Shown: piece after piece, positions 18,416-26,551 of the stretch | Position numbering within the stretch: position 1 is the first letter of the stretch | Layout: the number at the start of each line of letters is the position of its first letter | NCBI RefSeq assembly: GCF_018760785.1 | Contig: NZ_JAHHZO010000003.1 | Location: 186,001 to 250,000 of the forward strand | Direction: 5' to 3' | DNA length: 64,000 bases | Origin: Rhizobium sp. CSW-27 | GTDB taxonomy: Bacteria > Pseudomonadota > Alphaproteobacteria > Rhizobiales > Rhizobiaceae | Made by a program: the position numbers and the translations under genes | The notes under the pieces: generated by a model | What the model was told of the DNA's origin: nothing | What the model saw: only the letters and a program-made list of their open reading frames with translations | The model's database searches: none

Positions 18416-19203
18416 AGGGCAGCCGGCCGGCTGCGCCGGTTGGCGACCGACTGGGCGAGAAGCGTCTTCAGCGCCCGCACGGAACCAGCATCCGTGCGCA
18501 GCATTTCGCGGGCGGCAAAGCTGAGCTCTATCAGCTGTCGATCGTCCTCCGCGTAACGTGCCGAGCAGGACGCATGCAGTTCGCGCACGACAAGGCGCTC
18601 CAGCAGGGCAGGGGCGCTCTGCGGCCTGACGCCCGCGCCCGGCATGATGGAGATCCGTTCCCCGGCCTGCTCCACCAGTTCTGCCAGAAGATCGACCCCT
18701 TCGAGCGCCGTCGGGCGTCCCCCCGAGGTCAGGATGCGGGAGAAGCCCAGCGCAACTGCCGCTTCGAGCGCCTCCCGCTTGTCGGGCGTCACGTCGAAGG
18801 CGCGATGCAGGGTGAGATCGAGCCCGGCCGCGTGGCGGCAGAGGGTGGCAAGCGTTGCCGCATCCAGTCGACCATCCGGCAGGCTGGCGCCCAGCACCAC
18901 GCCGGCAAGACCGGTGGCGCGCGCCGCGTCGATATCGGATTTCATCATCTCGACCTCCTCCGGCGAGAAGACGAAGCCGCCTGAACGCGGACGGATCATG
19001 GCATAGACAGGGATCGCCTGGCGACCGGCCAGCGCCATGAAACCGCGCGACGGGGTCAGCCCACCGACAGACAGCGCTGCACAGAGTTCGATCCGGTCAG
19101 CGCCGCCCTCGATGGCGGCAAACAGCCCTTCGGCATTGTCGACGCAGATTTCGAGGACAGGCTTTTGCAGCATTCCGGGACGATTCCTGTTGCGATTGTT
19201 CAT
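18409..19203 (-). CDS. cutC: CutC-family protein
   Basis: 264 aa from the ATG overlapping the upstream MFS stop (ATGA); an internal ATG at 19173 gives 254 aa and fits the usual CutC start (LEICVDN near the N-terminus) at least as well. TIM-barrel protein with the family segments GGADRIELCAALSVGGLTPS and AIPVYAMIRPRSGGFVFS. The family was named for copper homeostasis in E. coli, but that role is disputed and enzymatic activity is unclear. It closes a long minus-strand operon of peptidase and glycosidase genes, so a metabolic role is plausible. Confidence 0.88.
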   Translation of the reverse strand: MNNRNRNRPGMLQKPVLEICVDNAEGLFAAIEGGADRIELCAALSVGGLTPSRGFMALAGRQAIPVYAMIRPRSGGFVFSPEEVEMMKSDIDAARATGLAGVVLGASLPDGRLDAATLATLCRHAAGLDLTLHRAFDVTPDKREALEAAVALGFSRILTSGGRPTALEGVDLLAELVEQAGERISIMPGAGVRPQSAPALLERLVVRELHASCSARYAEDDRQLIELSFAAREMLRTDAGSVRALKTLLAQSVANRRSRPAALH

Positions 19204-20408
19204 GCGTAGCGCACCTTGCGGCCATCCAGAAGAAGGAGCAGCACAATCCCCGCGCAACCGACCACCGCGCCGAGAACGGAGACCGTGGCATAACTGCCGA
19301 GGCGCGTGCCGATCGCGAAGATCAGGGCGCTGAGGCCGGCGCTGAGGAAGATGTTGACGGCAATCAGCGAACTGCCGAGACCCGGCCTGTCGGCAATCAG
19401 ATCCTGCAGATAGGTGATCGGCAGGCTGATGATGGCAGCCGCCGCGATGCCGCTCAACAGCGTCTGGGCGTAAACGTGCCACACCTCCGTCGCAAGCCCC
19501 TGCAGCACCAGATAGACGGTGTAGAGCCCGGCCCCCAGCGCCAGCGCCCGAACGGGCTTCAGAAAGCGTTCGGCGCGGCCCCAGACGAGGATGAAGAGGA
19601 TTTCCAGCGCCGCGACGATGCCGACGATGATGCCGAGATCACTGACAGTGCCGCCGGCCTGGCCGGTGACGATGAGCGGGCGCACGGCATCGCTGACATG
19701 CAGCATGGAGCAGATGAGGGCAATGGCCAGCACGCGAAGCGCCACGCGCGGCTCGATGATTTCGAAGAGCGATGCGAGAAAGCGATAGCGATCCTCGCTG
19801 CCGGCGCGGGTGCGTGGCGGCGCAACCGGCAGCCAGACTGCCGTGATCACCAGGCAGGCGAGCGCGGCGGCCGTCGCCACCAGATAGGCCGGCAGCATGG
19901 AACTGGCACCCGCCAGCATGATGCCGACCAGACCGGGCATCAGTACCCAGGACAGCGAAATGGTCGCACGCATGGTGGAATTGATCGCCACCAGTCGCGC
20001 CGCCGACAACCCTTCGGAACTGGCCCGGACATTGGCGAAGATCAGTGAATTCAGCGCGCCGAAAATCGGGATGAACAGCAATTTGGACATCACGAAGGCG
20101 GGCGCGCTCGCCGCGACATAGACGATACCGAAGCCTGCGACACCGAATACGGAGACGATGACGATCGAGCGCCGGTAATCGCCCATCCGGTCGGCAAGAA
20201 TCCCCATCATAACGCTGGCAGTGACATTGATCACCGCGGCGGCAAACATCAGCGTTGCGTAGCCGGAATCGCTGAGTCCCAGTTCCTGGATGCCGATCAG
20301 CGACTGATAGGGGGAGGTGGCCGCCCCCGTGGTGCCGAACAGGAAGATGGCCAGTGCCGAGATCCGGAGCGAGGGATCGGACAGTGTCGCGCGAAGAGAG
20401 CCGCTCAT
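19200..20408 (-). CDS. MFS transporter, SetA-like sugar efflux type
   Basis: 402 aa, about 12 predicted membrane segments with a polar loop near residue 205. The half-loop GILADRMGDYRRSIVIVS fits the MFS motif after TM2, and NSTMRATISLSWVLMPGLVG matches the SetA sugar-efflux pattern (S-x-MRA-x2-SL-x-WV-x2-P), which I compare from memory. The N-terminus GTTGAATSPYQSLI is also SetA-like. It lies just downstream of the M81 peptidase gene and overlaps cutC. The transported compound is unknown; export of a sugar or amino sugar derivative is plausible. Confidence 0.8.
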   Translation of the reverse strand: MSGSLRATLSDPSLRISALAIFLFGTTGAATSPYQSLIGIQELGLSDSGYATLMFAAAVINVTASVMMGILADRMGDYRRSIVIVSVFGVAGFGIVYVAASAPAFVMSKLLFIPIFGALNSLIFANVRASSEGLSAARLVAINSTMRATISLSWVLMPGLVGIMLAGASSMLPAYLVATAAALACLVITAVWLPVAPPRTRAGSEDRYRFLASLFEIIEPRVALRVLAIALICSMLHVSDAVRPLIVTGQAGGTVSDLGIIVGIVAALEILFILVWGRAERFLKPVRALALGAGLYTVYLVLQGLATEVWHVYAQTLLSGIAAAAIISLPITYLQDLIADRPGLGSSLIAVNIFLSAGLSALIFAIGTRLGSYATVSVLGAVVGCAGIVLLLLLDGRKVRYA

Positions 20409-20451
20409 GCGGCCCTCGCGGTTTCACGCAGATATGGCTGCCTTCGACTCT

Positions 20452-21900
20452 TCACGTCTGGTCGGCCCAGCGAGCGGAGAATGCGGCTTCTGCCGTGAAT
20501 TCAAAATCCTTCTCAAAGGGATAGCTCGGCTTCTTGCGACGCCGGTTGACCAGCTGTTCGATGTCCTGGTTGATCACGCCATCCGTCAGCGCCATCAGGT
20601 TCGGATTGGCGATCGGCGCAAGTTCCGGCGAGAGATAGCCGGATTTCACGACCAGCAACCGCACCGTCTTCGGATCGATGCCATGGCGGGTGAAATCTGC
20701 AATGTTGTGATAGGGTCTGCGGCGCGAGGCGAGGATCAGCGTGATACCGCCGATGCGCACGACGGCCTGCCGTTCCGCATCGACGCCCGGATCGTCGAGG
20801 CGCAGAACCTCCACCTCGGTTTCGACGCTCGGGCTTGCCGGATCGAGCCAGGCACCGATCTTCAGCGTCAACCGGGCGCCGACGCCGGCCTCGAAGCAGG
20901 CGGCAACGGCCGGTCGGTCGGTGATGCCGCCGATCACGGCGCCCTCGAACGAACGAGCGATCAGCGCCTTCAGCACATCCGCACGGTCGCCCACGCCGCC
21001 ACCGGTCGGATTGTCGCCGGAATCGGCGAGGATCACCGGACGGGTCGTTGCCTGTTCGGCGATATCAAGCACCTCGTCGAGCGGCGCAGTCACCGGGCCG
21101 AAGCGGAAGTCCGACCGAGCCTCCCAATAGGATTGGGCAATGGCCTCTGCTGCCGTCTTCGCGGCCGCCTTGTCTGTTGCCGTCACCACCGCACAGGCCG
21201 TGCCGCGCGGTTCGTCCGCCCAGACATAGCCAACCATCAGGTTTGCATCCCATATGCCCTCCACGGCGTCATGCTCGGGCAGCTTCGCATAAAGGCTCTT
21301 TGCCGGTTCGTCCTCCGTTGAGGTGCGCTCCCCCGGAAGCAGAACCGGGACGGGCGCCCAGGCAACGCCCGGACGTTGCCCCGTCTTCAGCGTCTTCACC
21401 AGCATAGACCAGGCGCGCACCATGGTTTCGCGCACATCTATATGCGGCGCGGTGCGATAGGCCGCGAAGATATCCAGCTGGTCGATGATCTTCTGCGTCA
21501 CGTTGCCATGCAGGTCATAGCTCGCCGCCACCGGTACATCCGGACCGACGACGGCGCGAGCCGCCGAAATCCAGTCGCCCTCGGCATCGTCCATGCCTTC
21601 CACATTCATCGCGCCATGCATGGCGAGATAGAGACCATCGAGCGGCAGACTGTCCTGCAGCAGGGCCAGGAACTCCGCCTTGAAGGCCTCATAGGTGTGC
21701 CGCGCCACCGGGCCGCCCGGCACGGCCCGCGCATGCAGCAGCGGCAGATGCACGATGCTCTCTGCATCGAGAAAGTTGAAGTATTCGGCGTCCAGCAGAT
21801 GCTGGCCGCGCAGCACGCGAAAATCCTCCGGCTGCATCAGCACGGGCGAGGAGGTGGAGCATTCGGTGTGGATGCCGCCGACGGCAATACGCAGGGTCAT
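20452..21900 (-). CDS. M81-family (MlrC-like) metallopeptidase, copy 1
   Basis: 482 aa, full length for the family founded by microcystinase C. Zinc-site regions by comparison with MlrC: the HTE element near the N-terminus (AVGGIHTECSTSS), MHGAMNVEGMDDAEGDW (about residue 135) and SYDLHGNV (D-x-H pair). The C-terminal part contains GVGDRADVLKALIAR, as in the family's MlrC_C domain. MlrC cleaves linearised microcystin, but most members sit in unrelated operons and their substrates are unknown. Here it follows the GH20 gene by 14 bp, with SDR, RpiR and RidA genes further upstream. A second, divergent M81 copy lies 4.7 kb away. Confidence 0.9.
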   Translation of the reverse strand: MTLRIAVGGIHTECSTSSPVLMQPEDFRVLRGQHLLDAEYFNFLDAESIVHLPLLHARAVPGGPVARHTYEAFKAEFLALLQDSLPLDGLYLAMHGAMNVEGMDDAEGDWISAARAVVGPDVPVAASYDLHGNVTQKIIDQLDIFAAYRTAPHIDVRETMVRAWSMLVKTLKTGQRPGVAWAPVPVLLPGERTSTEDEPAKSLYAKLPEHDAVEGIWDANLMVGYVWADEPRGTACAVVTATDKAAAKTAAEAIAQSYWEARSDFRFGPVTAPLDEVLDIAEQATTRPVILADSGDNPTGGGVGDRADVLKALIARSFEGAVIGGITDRPAVAACFEAGVGARLTLKIGAWLDPASPSVETEVEVLRLDDPGVDAERQAVVRIGGITLILASRRRPYHNIADFTRHGIDPKTVRLLVVKSGYLSPELAPIANPNLMALTDGVINQDIEQLVNRRRKKPSYPFEKDFEFTAEAAFSARWADQT

Positions 21901-21914
21901 CGTGGTTTCTCTCC

Positions 21915-23840
21915 TCAGAGCTTCGGCATCAGCGGGCTGATGGCAGCAAACCGCATCCAGTCCTTGTTGTCCTTCGGCGTCCAGGCCGCCTCGGCGATCG
22001 CACCGAGACGCGGGAAGACGAGGTGGTTGAAGTAATCGCGGTTGAGAAAATGTTCCGACCAGATGCAGGCCTGTACGCCCCGCATGCGCGGCTTCAGGTC
22101 TTCCGGAAACTCACCGACCGCCTCATAGGTGTAGCTGTGTTTCGGCGGCACCGTACCGGCCCAGCTGGCGCCGGGCTCCTGGAAGGCCTCATCCTGCACC
22201 ATGTCGAGATAATAGGCCTGGCCGGGAGTCATGACGACATCGTAGCCCTGCCTGGCCAGCTCCACACCGACCTCCGGTTTCTGCCAGGCCATCAGCAGCG
22301 TGCCGTCCGGATCGACGCCGCCGCCATGGGACACCTCGTCCCAGCCGGCAAGCTTGCGGCCGCGTTCGGCCAGCATGGCCTGGATGCGCTTCATGAAATA
22401 GCTCTGCAGGCCGAAGGTTCCCTCGATGCCTTCCTGTTCCATCAGCTTGCGGGCCAGCGGCGAGGCCATCCATGTGTTGGCCGCCACTTCGTCGCCGCCG
22501 ATATGGATCAGCTTCGAGGGGAATAGCTCCACCATTTCATCGAACACCTTGCCGAGCACCTCATAGGTCAGCTCGATGGCCGGGTTCAGCGCATTGTTCG
22601 GATAGCCCTGGACGGAACGATAGCTGTCCGGCGCTTCCTGCCCGTCGACCAGTTCCGGCAGGGCAACGAGCATGGCCGTGCTGTGGCCGGGAATATCGAC
22701 TTCCGGCAGGATCTCGACATGAAGGGCGGCCGCATGCGCCACGATCGCCTTCACATCCTCCTGCGTATAGAAACCGCCGACCGGCTCCGCGCCATTGCCG
22801 AGTTGCGGCAGCATCGGCTCGTCCGGCCCGCGCAGCACGCCAAGCGTGGTCAGCGTCGGATAGGCCTTGATCTCCAGACGCCAGGCCTCGTCATCGCTCA
22901 GGTGCCAGTGGAAGATGTTGAGCCGCATCCAGGCCATGATGTCGATGAGGCGAACCACATCCGAGACCGGATAGAACTGGCGGGACACGTCCAGATGGCA
23001 GCCGCGCCAGCCATAGCGCGGGTAATCGGCAATGCTGCCCGAGGCGGGGAAGCGGAAGGTTTCCGGATCAAGGCGTGCGCCATGCAGCAGATGGGCAAGC
23101 GCGGTGAGGCCATACTGGCGACCAGCCGCATCGCCATAGGAGAGCGCAATCTCCTCGCCGAAGGACAGGGTAAAGCCTTCCGCGACGAGGTTCTTGTCTT
23201 CGGCGAAGCGAATCGCCTTGCCCTGATGCGCCGGCACCAGCGAAAAAGGCTGATGGCCGATCTGGAACAGACGGCGATAGAGACTGCCGATGGAGAGAAG
23301 CGCCTGCTTGTCCGAAAGCGTCGCACCGTCTGCCGGATAGAGCGCTACCGGAACGGTGTCGCCGGCCACTAGTTTCGCCGAGACCGGCCAGGGCAGCAGC
23401 GAGAAAGGCTCCCTGGCATCACCCTTCGGCATCAGCACCGGTGCGGGTTCAGCCGGACGGCCGGAGAGCAGCGTATCGTCGACGCTGACCGGGATGTGGG
23501 TGCCATCCGCAAGCGTCAGATAAGCGGATTTCGCGCCGTCCGTTCGGTGGCGCGCCGGACGCCAGAGCGGCGCCACCGTGAAGCGCCAGCTTTCGCCGGG
23601 AGCCAGAGTAAAGCCTGCCGGTGGCGCATACTGGTGGAAATTGGCGTTGCGGCGCAGGAAGACGGCGTTGTCACACCGCGCCTCCTCCGAATCCTTGATC
23701 CGCGTCAGCGAGGTATAGGCAAGCTTGAAGCCACTGATCGCATTTTCGGACAGGTTCACGAGGGTAAAGACGAAGCGGCCGCAGAGATCGCCCTCCACCG
23801 GCTCCCACGAATTCTCAAGACGAAAAACAGCATCGGCCAT
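21915..23840 (-). CDS. GH20 beta-N-acetylhexosaminidase
   Basis: 641 aa. N-terminal beta domain (about residues 1-260), then the GH20 barrel with YPRYGWRGCHLDVSRQFYPV, NIFHWHLSDDEAWRLEIKAYP, and the catalytic Asp-Glu pair in KLIHIGGDEVAANTW (about residue 445). It removes terminal GlcNAc or GalNAc from glycans or glycoconjugates. No signal peptide is visible, so it probably acts on imported material. Ribosome site is acceptable before ATG 23840. It is in a minus-strand operon with an M81 peptidase, an SDR and a MurR-type regulator. Confidence 0.93.
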   Translation of the reverse strand: MADAVFRLENSWEPVEGDLCGRFVFTLVNLSENAISGFKLAYTSLTRIKDSEEARCDNAVFLRRNANFHQYAPPAGFTLAPGESWRFTVAPLWRPARHRTDGAKSAYLTLADGTHIPVSVDDTLLSGRPAEPAPVLMPKGDAREPFSLLPWPVSAKLVAGDTVPVALYPADGATLSDKQALLSIGSLYRRLFQIGHQPFSLVPAHQGKAIRFAEDKNLVAEGFTLSFGEEIALSYGDAAGRQYGLTALAHLLHGARLDPETFRFPASGSIADYPRYGWRGCHLDVSRQFYPVSDVVRLIDIMAWMRLNIFHWHLSDDEAWRLEIKAYPTLTTLGVLRGPDEPMLPQLGNGAEPVGGFYTQEDVKAIVAHAAALHVEILPEVDIPGHSTAMLVALPELVDGQEAPDSYRSVQGYPNNALNPAIELTYEVLGKVFDEMVELFPSKLIHIGGDEVAANTWMASPLARKLMEQEGIEGTFGLQSYFMKRIQAMLAERGRKLAGWDEVSHGGGVDPDGTLLMAWQKPEVGVELARQGYDVVMTPGQAYYLDMVQDEAFQEPGASWAGTVPPKHSYTYEAVGEFPEDLKPRMRGVQACIWSEHFLNRDYFNHLVFPRLGAIAEAAWTPKDNKDWMRFAAISPLMPKL

Positions 23841-23875
23841 GTCGGTTCCCCTTCAGCTCTTTATGACTGGATGGC

Positions 23876-24652
23876 TCAGTAGTGTTCGGATTGCGAAAAG
23901 GTGCGGGCGAGCTCCGTCTGGCCGGCCGTCAGGCCGCAATCGACGGGCAGGCAGGTGCCGGTGATGGCCGCAGCCTGGTCGCTTGCCAGGAAGAAGACGG
24001 CATTGGCCACGTCCTCGGCGGTCGCGATGCGGCGCAGCGCATACCAGCGCCTGGCTTCCTCGAACACCTGCGGATTGGCGGCAGCCCGCGCCTCCCAGGC
24101 CTGCGTGCGCACCGTGCCGGGCGCCACCGCATTCGAGCGGATGCCGTATTTGCCGTATTCCACTGCGACCAGCCGGGTGAAATGGATCAGCCCCGCCTTG
24201 GCCGCGCTATAGGCCGGATGGCCGAACACGGCCATGCCGTTGACGGACGCAATGTTGACAACCGAACCGGACGTCTTCTTCAGCGGCTCCTCCAGCGCCC
24301 GGAAGGTCAGGAAGGCGGCTTCGACGTTGAGCGCCGCATCCTTCCGCCAGATCTCCGCCGTGGTGTCGTGCAGGGACACCGCGCGGGCCGCACCGGCATT
24401 GTTGACCAGCGTCCTCACCTCACCGAGCTCCGCCACGCGCCTTGCCATGGCTGCAACGCTTTCCTCATTGGTCACGTCGCACGGAATGGAGACGAAGCGT
24501 CCGGGCGAACCGAGCAGATCCTGCGCCTTTTGCAGCGCCGCCTCATCGATATCGACGAGGGCCACGACGTCATGCGCTTCGGCAAGTCTCAGCGCGATGG
24601 CGCGGCCAATATCGCCGGCGGCACCGGTGACGACAGCGACGGAACGGCACAT
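23876..24652 (-). CDS. SDR-family oxidoreductase
   Basis: 258 aa from the ATG at 24652, which has GGAG six bases upstream. NAD(P)-dependent short-chain dehydrogenase: VTGAAGDIGRAIA cofactor motif, NNAGAA, catalytic Ser in IASVNGMAVFGHP and the YSAAK Tyr-Lys pair (about residue 150). The C-terminus resembles sugar or polyol dehydrogenases. The substrate is not known; in this operon it may oxidise a sugar or amino sugar released by the GH20 enzyme. Confidence 0.88.
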   Translation of the reverse strand: MCRSVAVVTGAAGDIGRAIALRLAEAHDVVALVDIDEAALQKAQDLLGSPGRFVSIPCDVTNEESVAAMARRVAELGEVRTLVNNAGAARAVSLHDTTAEIWRKDAALNVEAAFLTFRALEEPLKKTSGSVVNIASVNGMAVFGHPAYSAAKAGLIHFTRLVAVEYGKYGIRSNAVAPGTVRTQAWEARAAANPQVFEEARRWYALRRIATAEDVANAVFFLASDQAAAITGTCLPVDCGLTAGQTELARTFSQSEHY

Positions 24653-24654
24653 GA

Positions 24655-25518
24655 TCAATCTCCGAGTATCTGCCGGTCGTCACCATCACGGTGCTCGACC
24701 AGTTGCTGCTTGATATGCCGAAGCGTGACGGTGGAAAGCTTGCGGTTGCGATAGGCCACAAGGCTGGCCAGCACGTCGACCACCGCCAGGAAGGCAAAGC
24801 GGGTGGAGGTCGGCCGGTAGATGTTGTCGCCTTCCGGCAGGTCGATGCCGATCACGGTTTCTGCCGCCTCGGCGACCGGGCTGCCGCTCTGGGTGAGAGC
24901 AATCGTGCTGATGCCGTTTTCGCGGGCAAGCCTGAAGCAGCGCACCAGCTCGTGGTTACGGCCGGAAAACGACGAGCCGATCAGCACGTCGTTGGAATGG
25001 GCCGCCGCCGTGAACATCAGTTGCATGTTGTGATCATTGCTGGCGGTGACCCGCGAGCCCAGCCGGAAGAAGCGGTTCTGGAGCTCGGTTGCGATCATCG
25101 AGGAATTGCCGCCGGAGCCGAAGGCATAGATCATGTCCGCCCGCGACAGGCGGTCGGCCGCCTTTTCCAGCACGACGGGATCGAGCGCGCGGTGGATCAG
25201 AAACAGCGCATTCTGCGCCTTGGTGATCACATCCTCCGCCACATCGGCCGGCTCGGTGCTCTTGGCTTCCGGATTGAGGTAGCGCACGCCGACAAAGGCA
25301 GTCTTGGCGAGGCGTACCTTGAAATCGGCAAAACTCTGGCACCCCAGACGCCGGCAGAAGCGCGTGACCGTGGGCGGCGACACCTCCGCCCGCTCCGCCA
25401 GCTCGATGATCGAGGCATTCACCGCAAAATCGAAATCCCCCAGCAGAAGGTCGGCGATCCGCTGCTCGGCGGGAGAAAACTGGCTGCGCTCTTCCTGAAG
25501 CGTGGCGAAGATATCCAT
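24655..25518 (-). CDS. RpiR/MurR-family transcriptional regulator
   Basis: 287 aa. N-terminal RpiR helix-turn-helix (ASIIELAERAEVSPPTVTRFCRRLGCQSFADFKVRLAK, about residues 35-72) and C-terminal SIS domain (MIYAFGSGGNSSMIATELQNRFFRLG, then VLIGSSFSGRNHELVRCFRLA) for a phosphosugar ligand. MurR controls MurNAc-6-phosphate use in E. coli, which fits the neighbouring hexosaminidase, though no MurQ-type etherase is here. It is downstream of RidA by 12 bp and overlaps the SDR start, so it is part of the operon it likely controls. Confidence 0.9.
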   Translation of the reverse strand: MDIFATLQEERSQFSPAEQRIADLLLGDFDFAVNASIIELAERAEVSPPTVTRFCRRLGCQSFADFKVRLAKTAFVGVRYLNPEAKSTEPADVAEDVITKAQNALFLIHRALDPVVLEKAADRLSRADMIYAFGSGGNSSMIATELQNRFFRLGSRVTASNDHNMQLMFTAAAHSNDVLIGSSFSGRNHELVRCFRLARENGISTIALTQSGSPVAEAAETVIGIDLPEGDNIYRPTSTRFAFLAVVDVLASLVAYRNRKLSTVTLRHIKQQLVEHRDGDDRQILGD

Positions 25519-25530
25519 GGGCGTGCCCGC

Positions 25531-25917
25531 TCAGGCCTTCGGCTTGTAGGCGATGCAGTCGATTTCCACCTTGCAATCCACCATCATGCTGGCCTGTACG
25601 CAGGCCCGTGCCGGCGGATGCTCGCCGAAATAGCCCTGGTAGATCTTGTTGAAGCTCCAGAAGTCACGCGGATCATCCAGCCATACGCCACAGCGCACCA
25701 CATGCTCGACGCCGTAACCGGCCTCGTGCAGGATAGCGATCAGGTTCTCGATCGCCTTGTGGCTCTGCTCCACGATGCCGCCGGAAATGATCTCGCCATC
25801 TTCCATCGCGACCTGGCCCGATACATGCAGCCAGCCATCGGCCTCGACCGCTCTGGCGAAGGGAAGGCGCTGACCACCGGCACCAGCCTTCTCGGCTCCA
25901 TAACGCTTGATCGACAT
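25531..25917 (-). CDS. RidA-family protein (imine deaminase type)
   Basis: 128 aa. RidA/YjgF proteins hydrolyse reactive enamine/imine intermediates released by PLP enzymes. The diagnostic Arg is present in ARACVQASMMVDCKVEIDCIA (with the following Glu), and the N-terminus has GWLHVSGQVAMEDG. It is the first gene of the minus-strand operon, facing the divergent operon that contains a PLP enzyme, which suggests detoxification of an imine made there. Confidence 0.93.
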   Translation of the reverse strand: MSIKRYGAEKAGAGGQRLPFARAVEADGWLHVSGQVAMEDGEIISGGIVEQSHKAIENLIAILHEAGYGVEHVVRCGVWLDDPRDFWSFNKIYQGYFGEHPPARACVQASMMVDCKVEIDCIAYKPKA

Positions 25918-25928
25918 GCTACCTCATG

Positions 25929-26016
25929 GAAATTATTTTCTTCAATCGTTGACACTGGACCATAATCGCGGGATTTTGACCAGAGTTTTTCTGAGATCAT
26001 GAAAAGAATTTAGAAA
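25929..26016. promoter_or_regulatory. Divergent promoter region with AT-rich dyads
   Basis: The AT-rich gap between ridA and the divergent plus-strand operon contains GAAATTATTTTC (25929-25940; arms GAAA/TTTC) and, further on, TTTTC-N9-GAAAA (within 25985-26005). The dyads are imperfect. They are candidate sites for the RpiR regulator, because no other regulator gene is nearby. Confidence 0.35.
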
Positions 26017-26027
26017 AAAGGCCAATC

Positions 26028-26513
26028 ATGCGCGACCCCTTCCGCAATCCCTTCCCCGAAAGCGATACCGCCCGTCACGCCATCTGGGAGATGCTGGTGC
26101 CCCGCGACATCGATGCCTTCCTGGCGGCCGACTGGTCCATGGTGGCGGACGATTTCGTCGAAGAGGGCTTTCTCGGCATTTCGGGCAACCGTGACCCGAA
26201 CCCGGACAACTGGCGCCTGGCCTTCCCCAATCTCGCCGCCTATCGTGACGAATGGTTGCGGCAGGCCGAGGATTTCCGGGGCCAGACCTATGGCGAGGAT
26301 CCGCGCCACGCGATCTTCTCCACCACCACGCTCGAAGTGATCGAGGTGGAGGGCGAGACGGCGCTGGTGCGCAAGAAGTTCGATGGCGGCATAACGAAGA
26401 GTGACGGCACTCTGGACGTGATGCGCTGGCAGACCCTCTATTATTGCCGCCGGCACGAAGGGCGCTGGAAGATTTCCGGCTTTACCGGCTATCTGCCGAA
26501 CCCGATGGGCTGA
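26028..26513 (+). CDS. SnoaL/NTF2-like small protein
   Basis: 161 aa from ATG 26028 after AAAAAAGG. No named match. The sequence has features of the NTF2/SnoaL cone fold: an N-terminal helix, WSMVADDFVEEGFLGISG, several strands, and a C-terminal paired-strand stretch (VMRWQTLYYCRRHEGRWKISGFTGYLP) typical of lumazine-like or SnoaL proteins. A ligand-binding or small isomerase role is possible. It is the first gene of the plus-strand operon; the next gene starts 38 bp downstream. Confidence 0.75.
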   Translation: MRDPFRNPFPESDTARHAIWEMLVPRDIDAFLAADWSMVADDFVEEGFLGISGNRDPNPDNWRLAFPNLAAYRDEWLRQAEDFRGQTYGEDPRHAIFSTTTLEVIEVEGETALVRKKFDGGITKSDGTLDVMRWQTLYYCRRHEGRWKISGFTGYLPNPMG

Positions 26514-26551
26514 CCCACCCTTTCTTCGTCCCGCAACGAAAGCAACACCGC

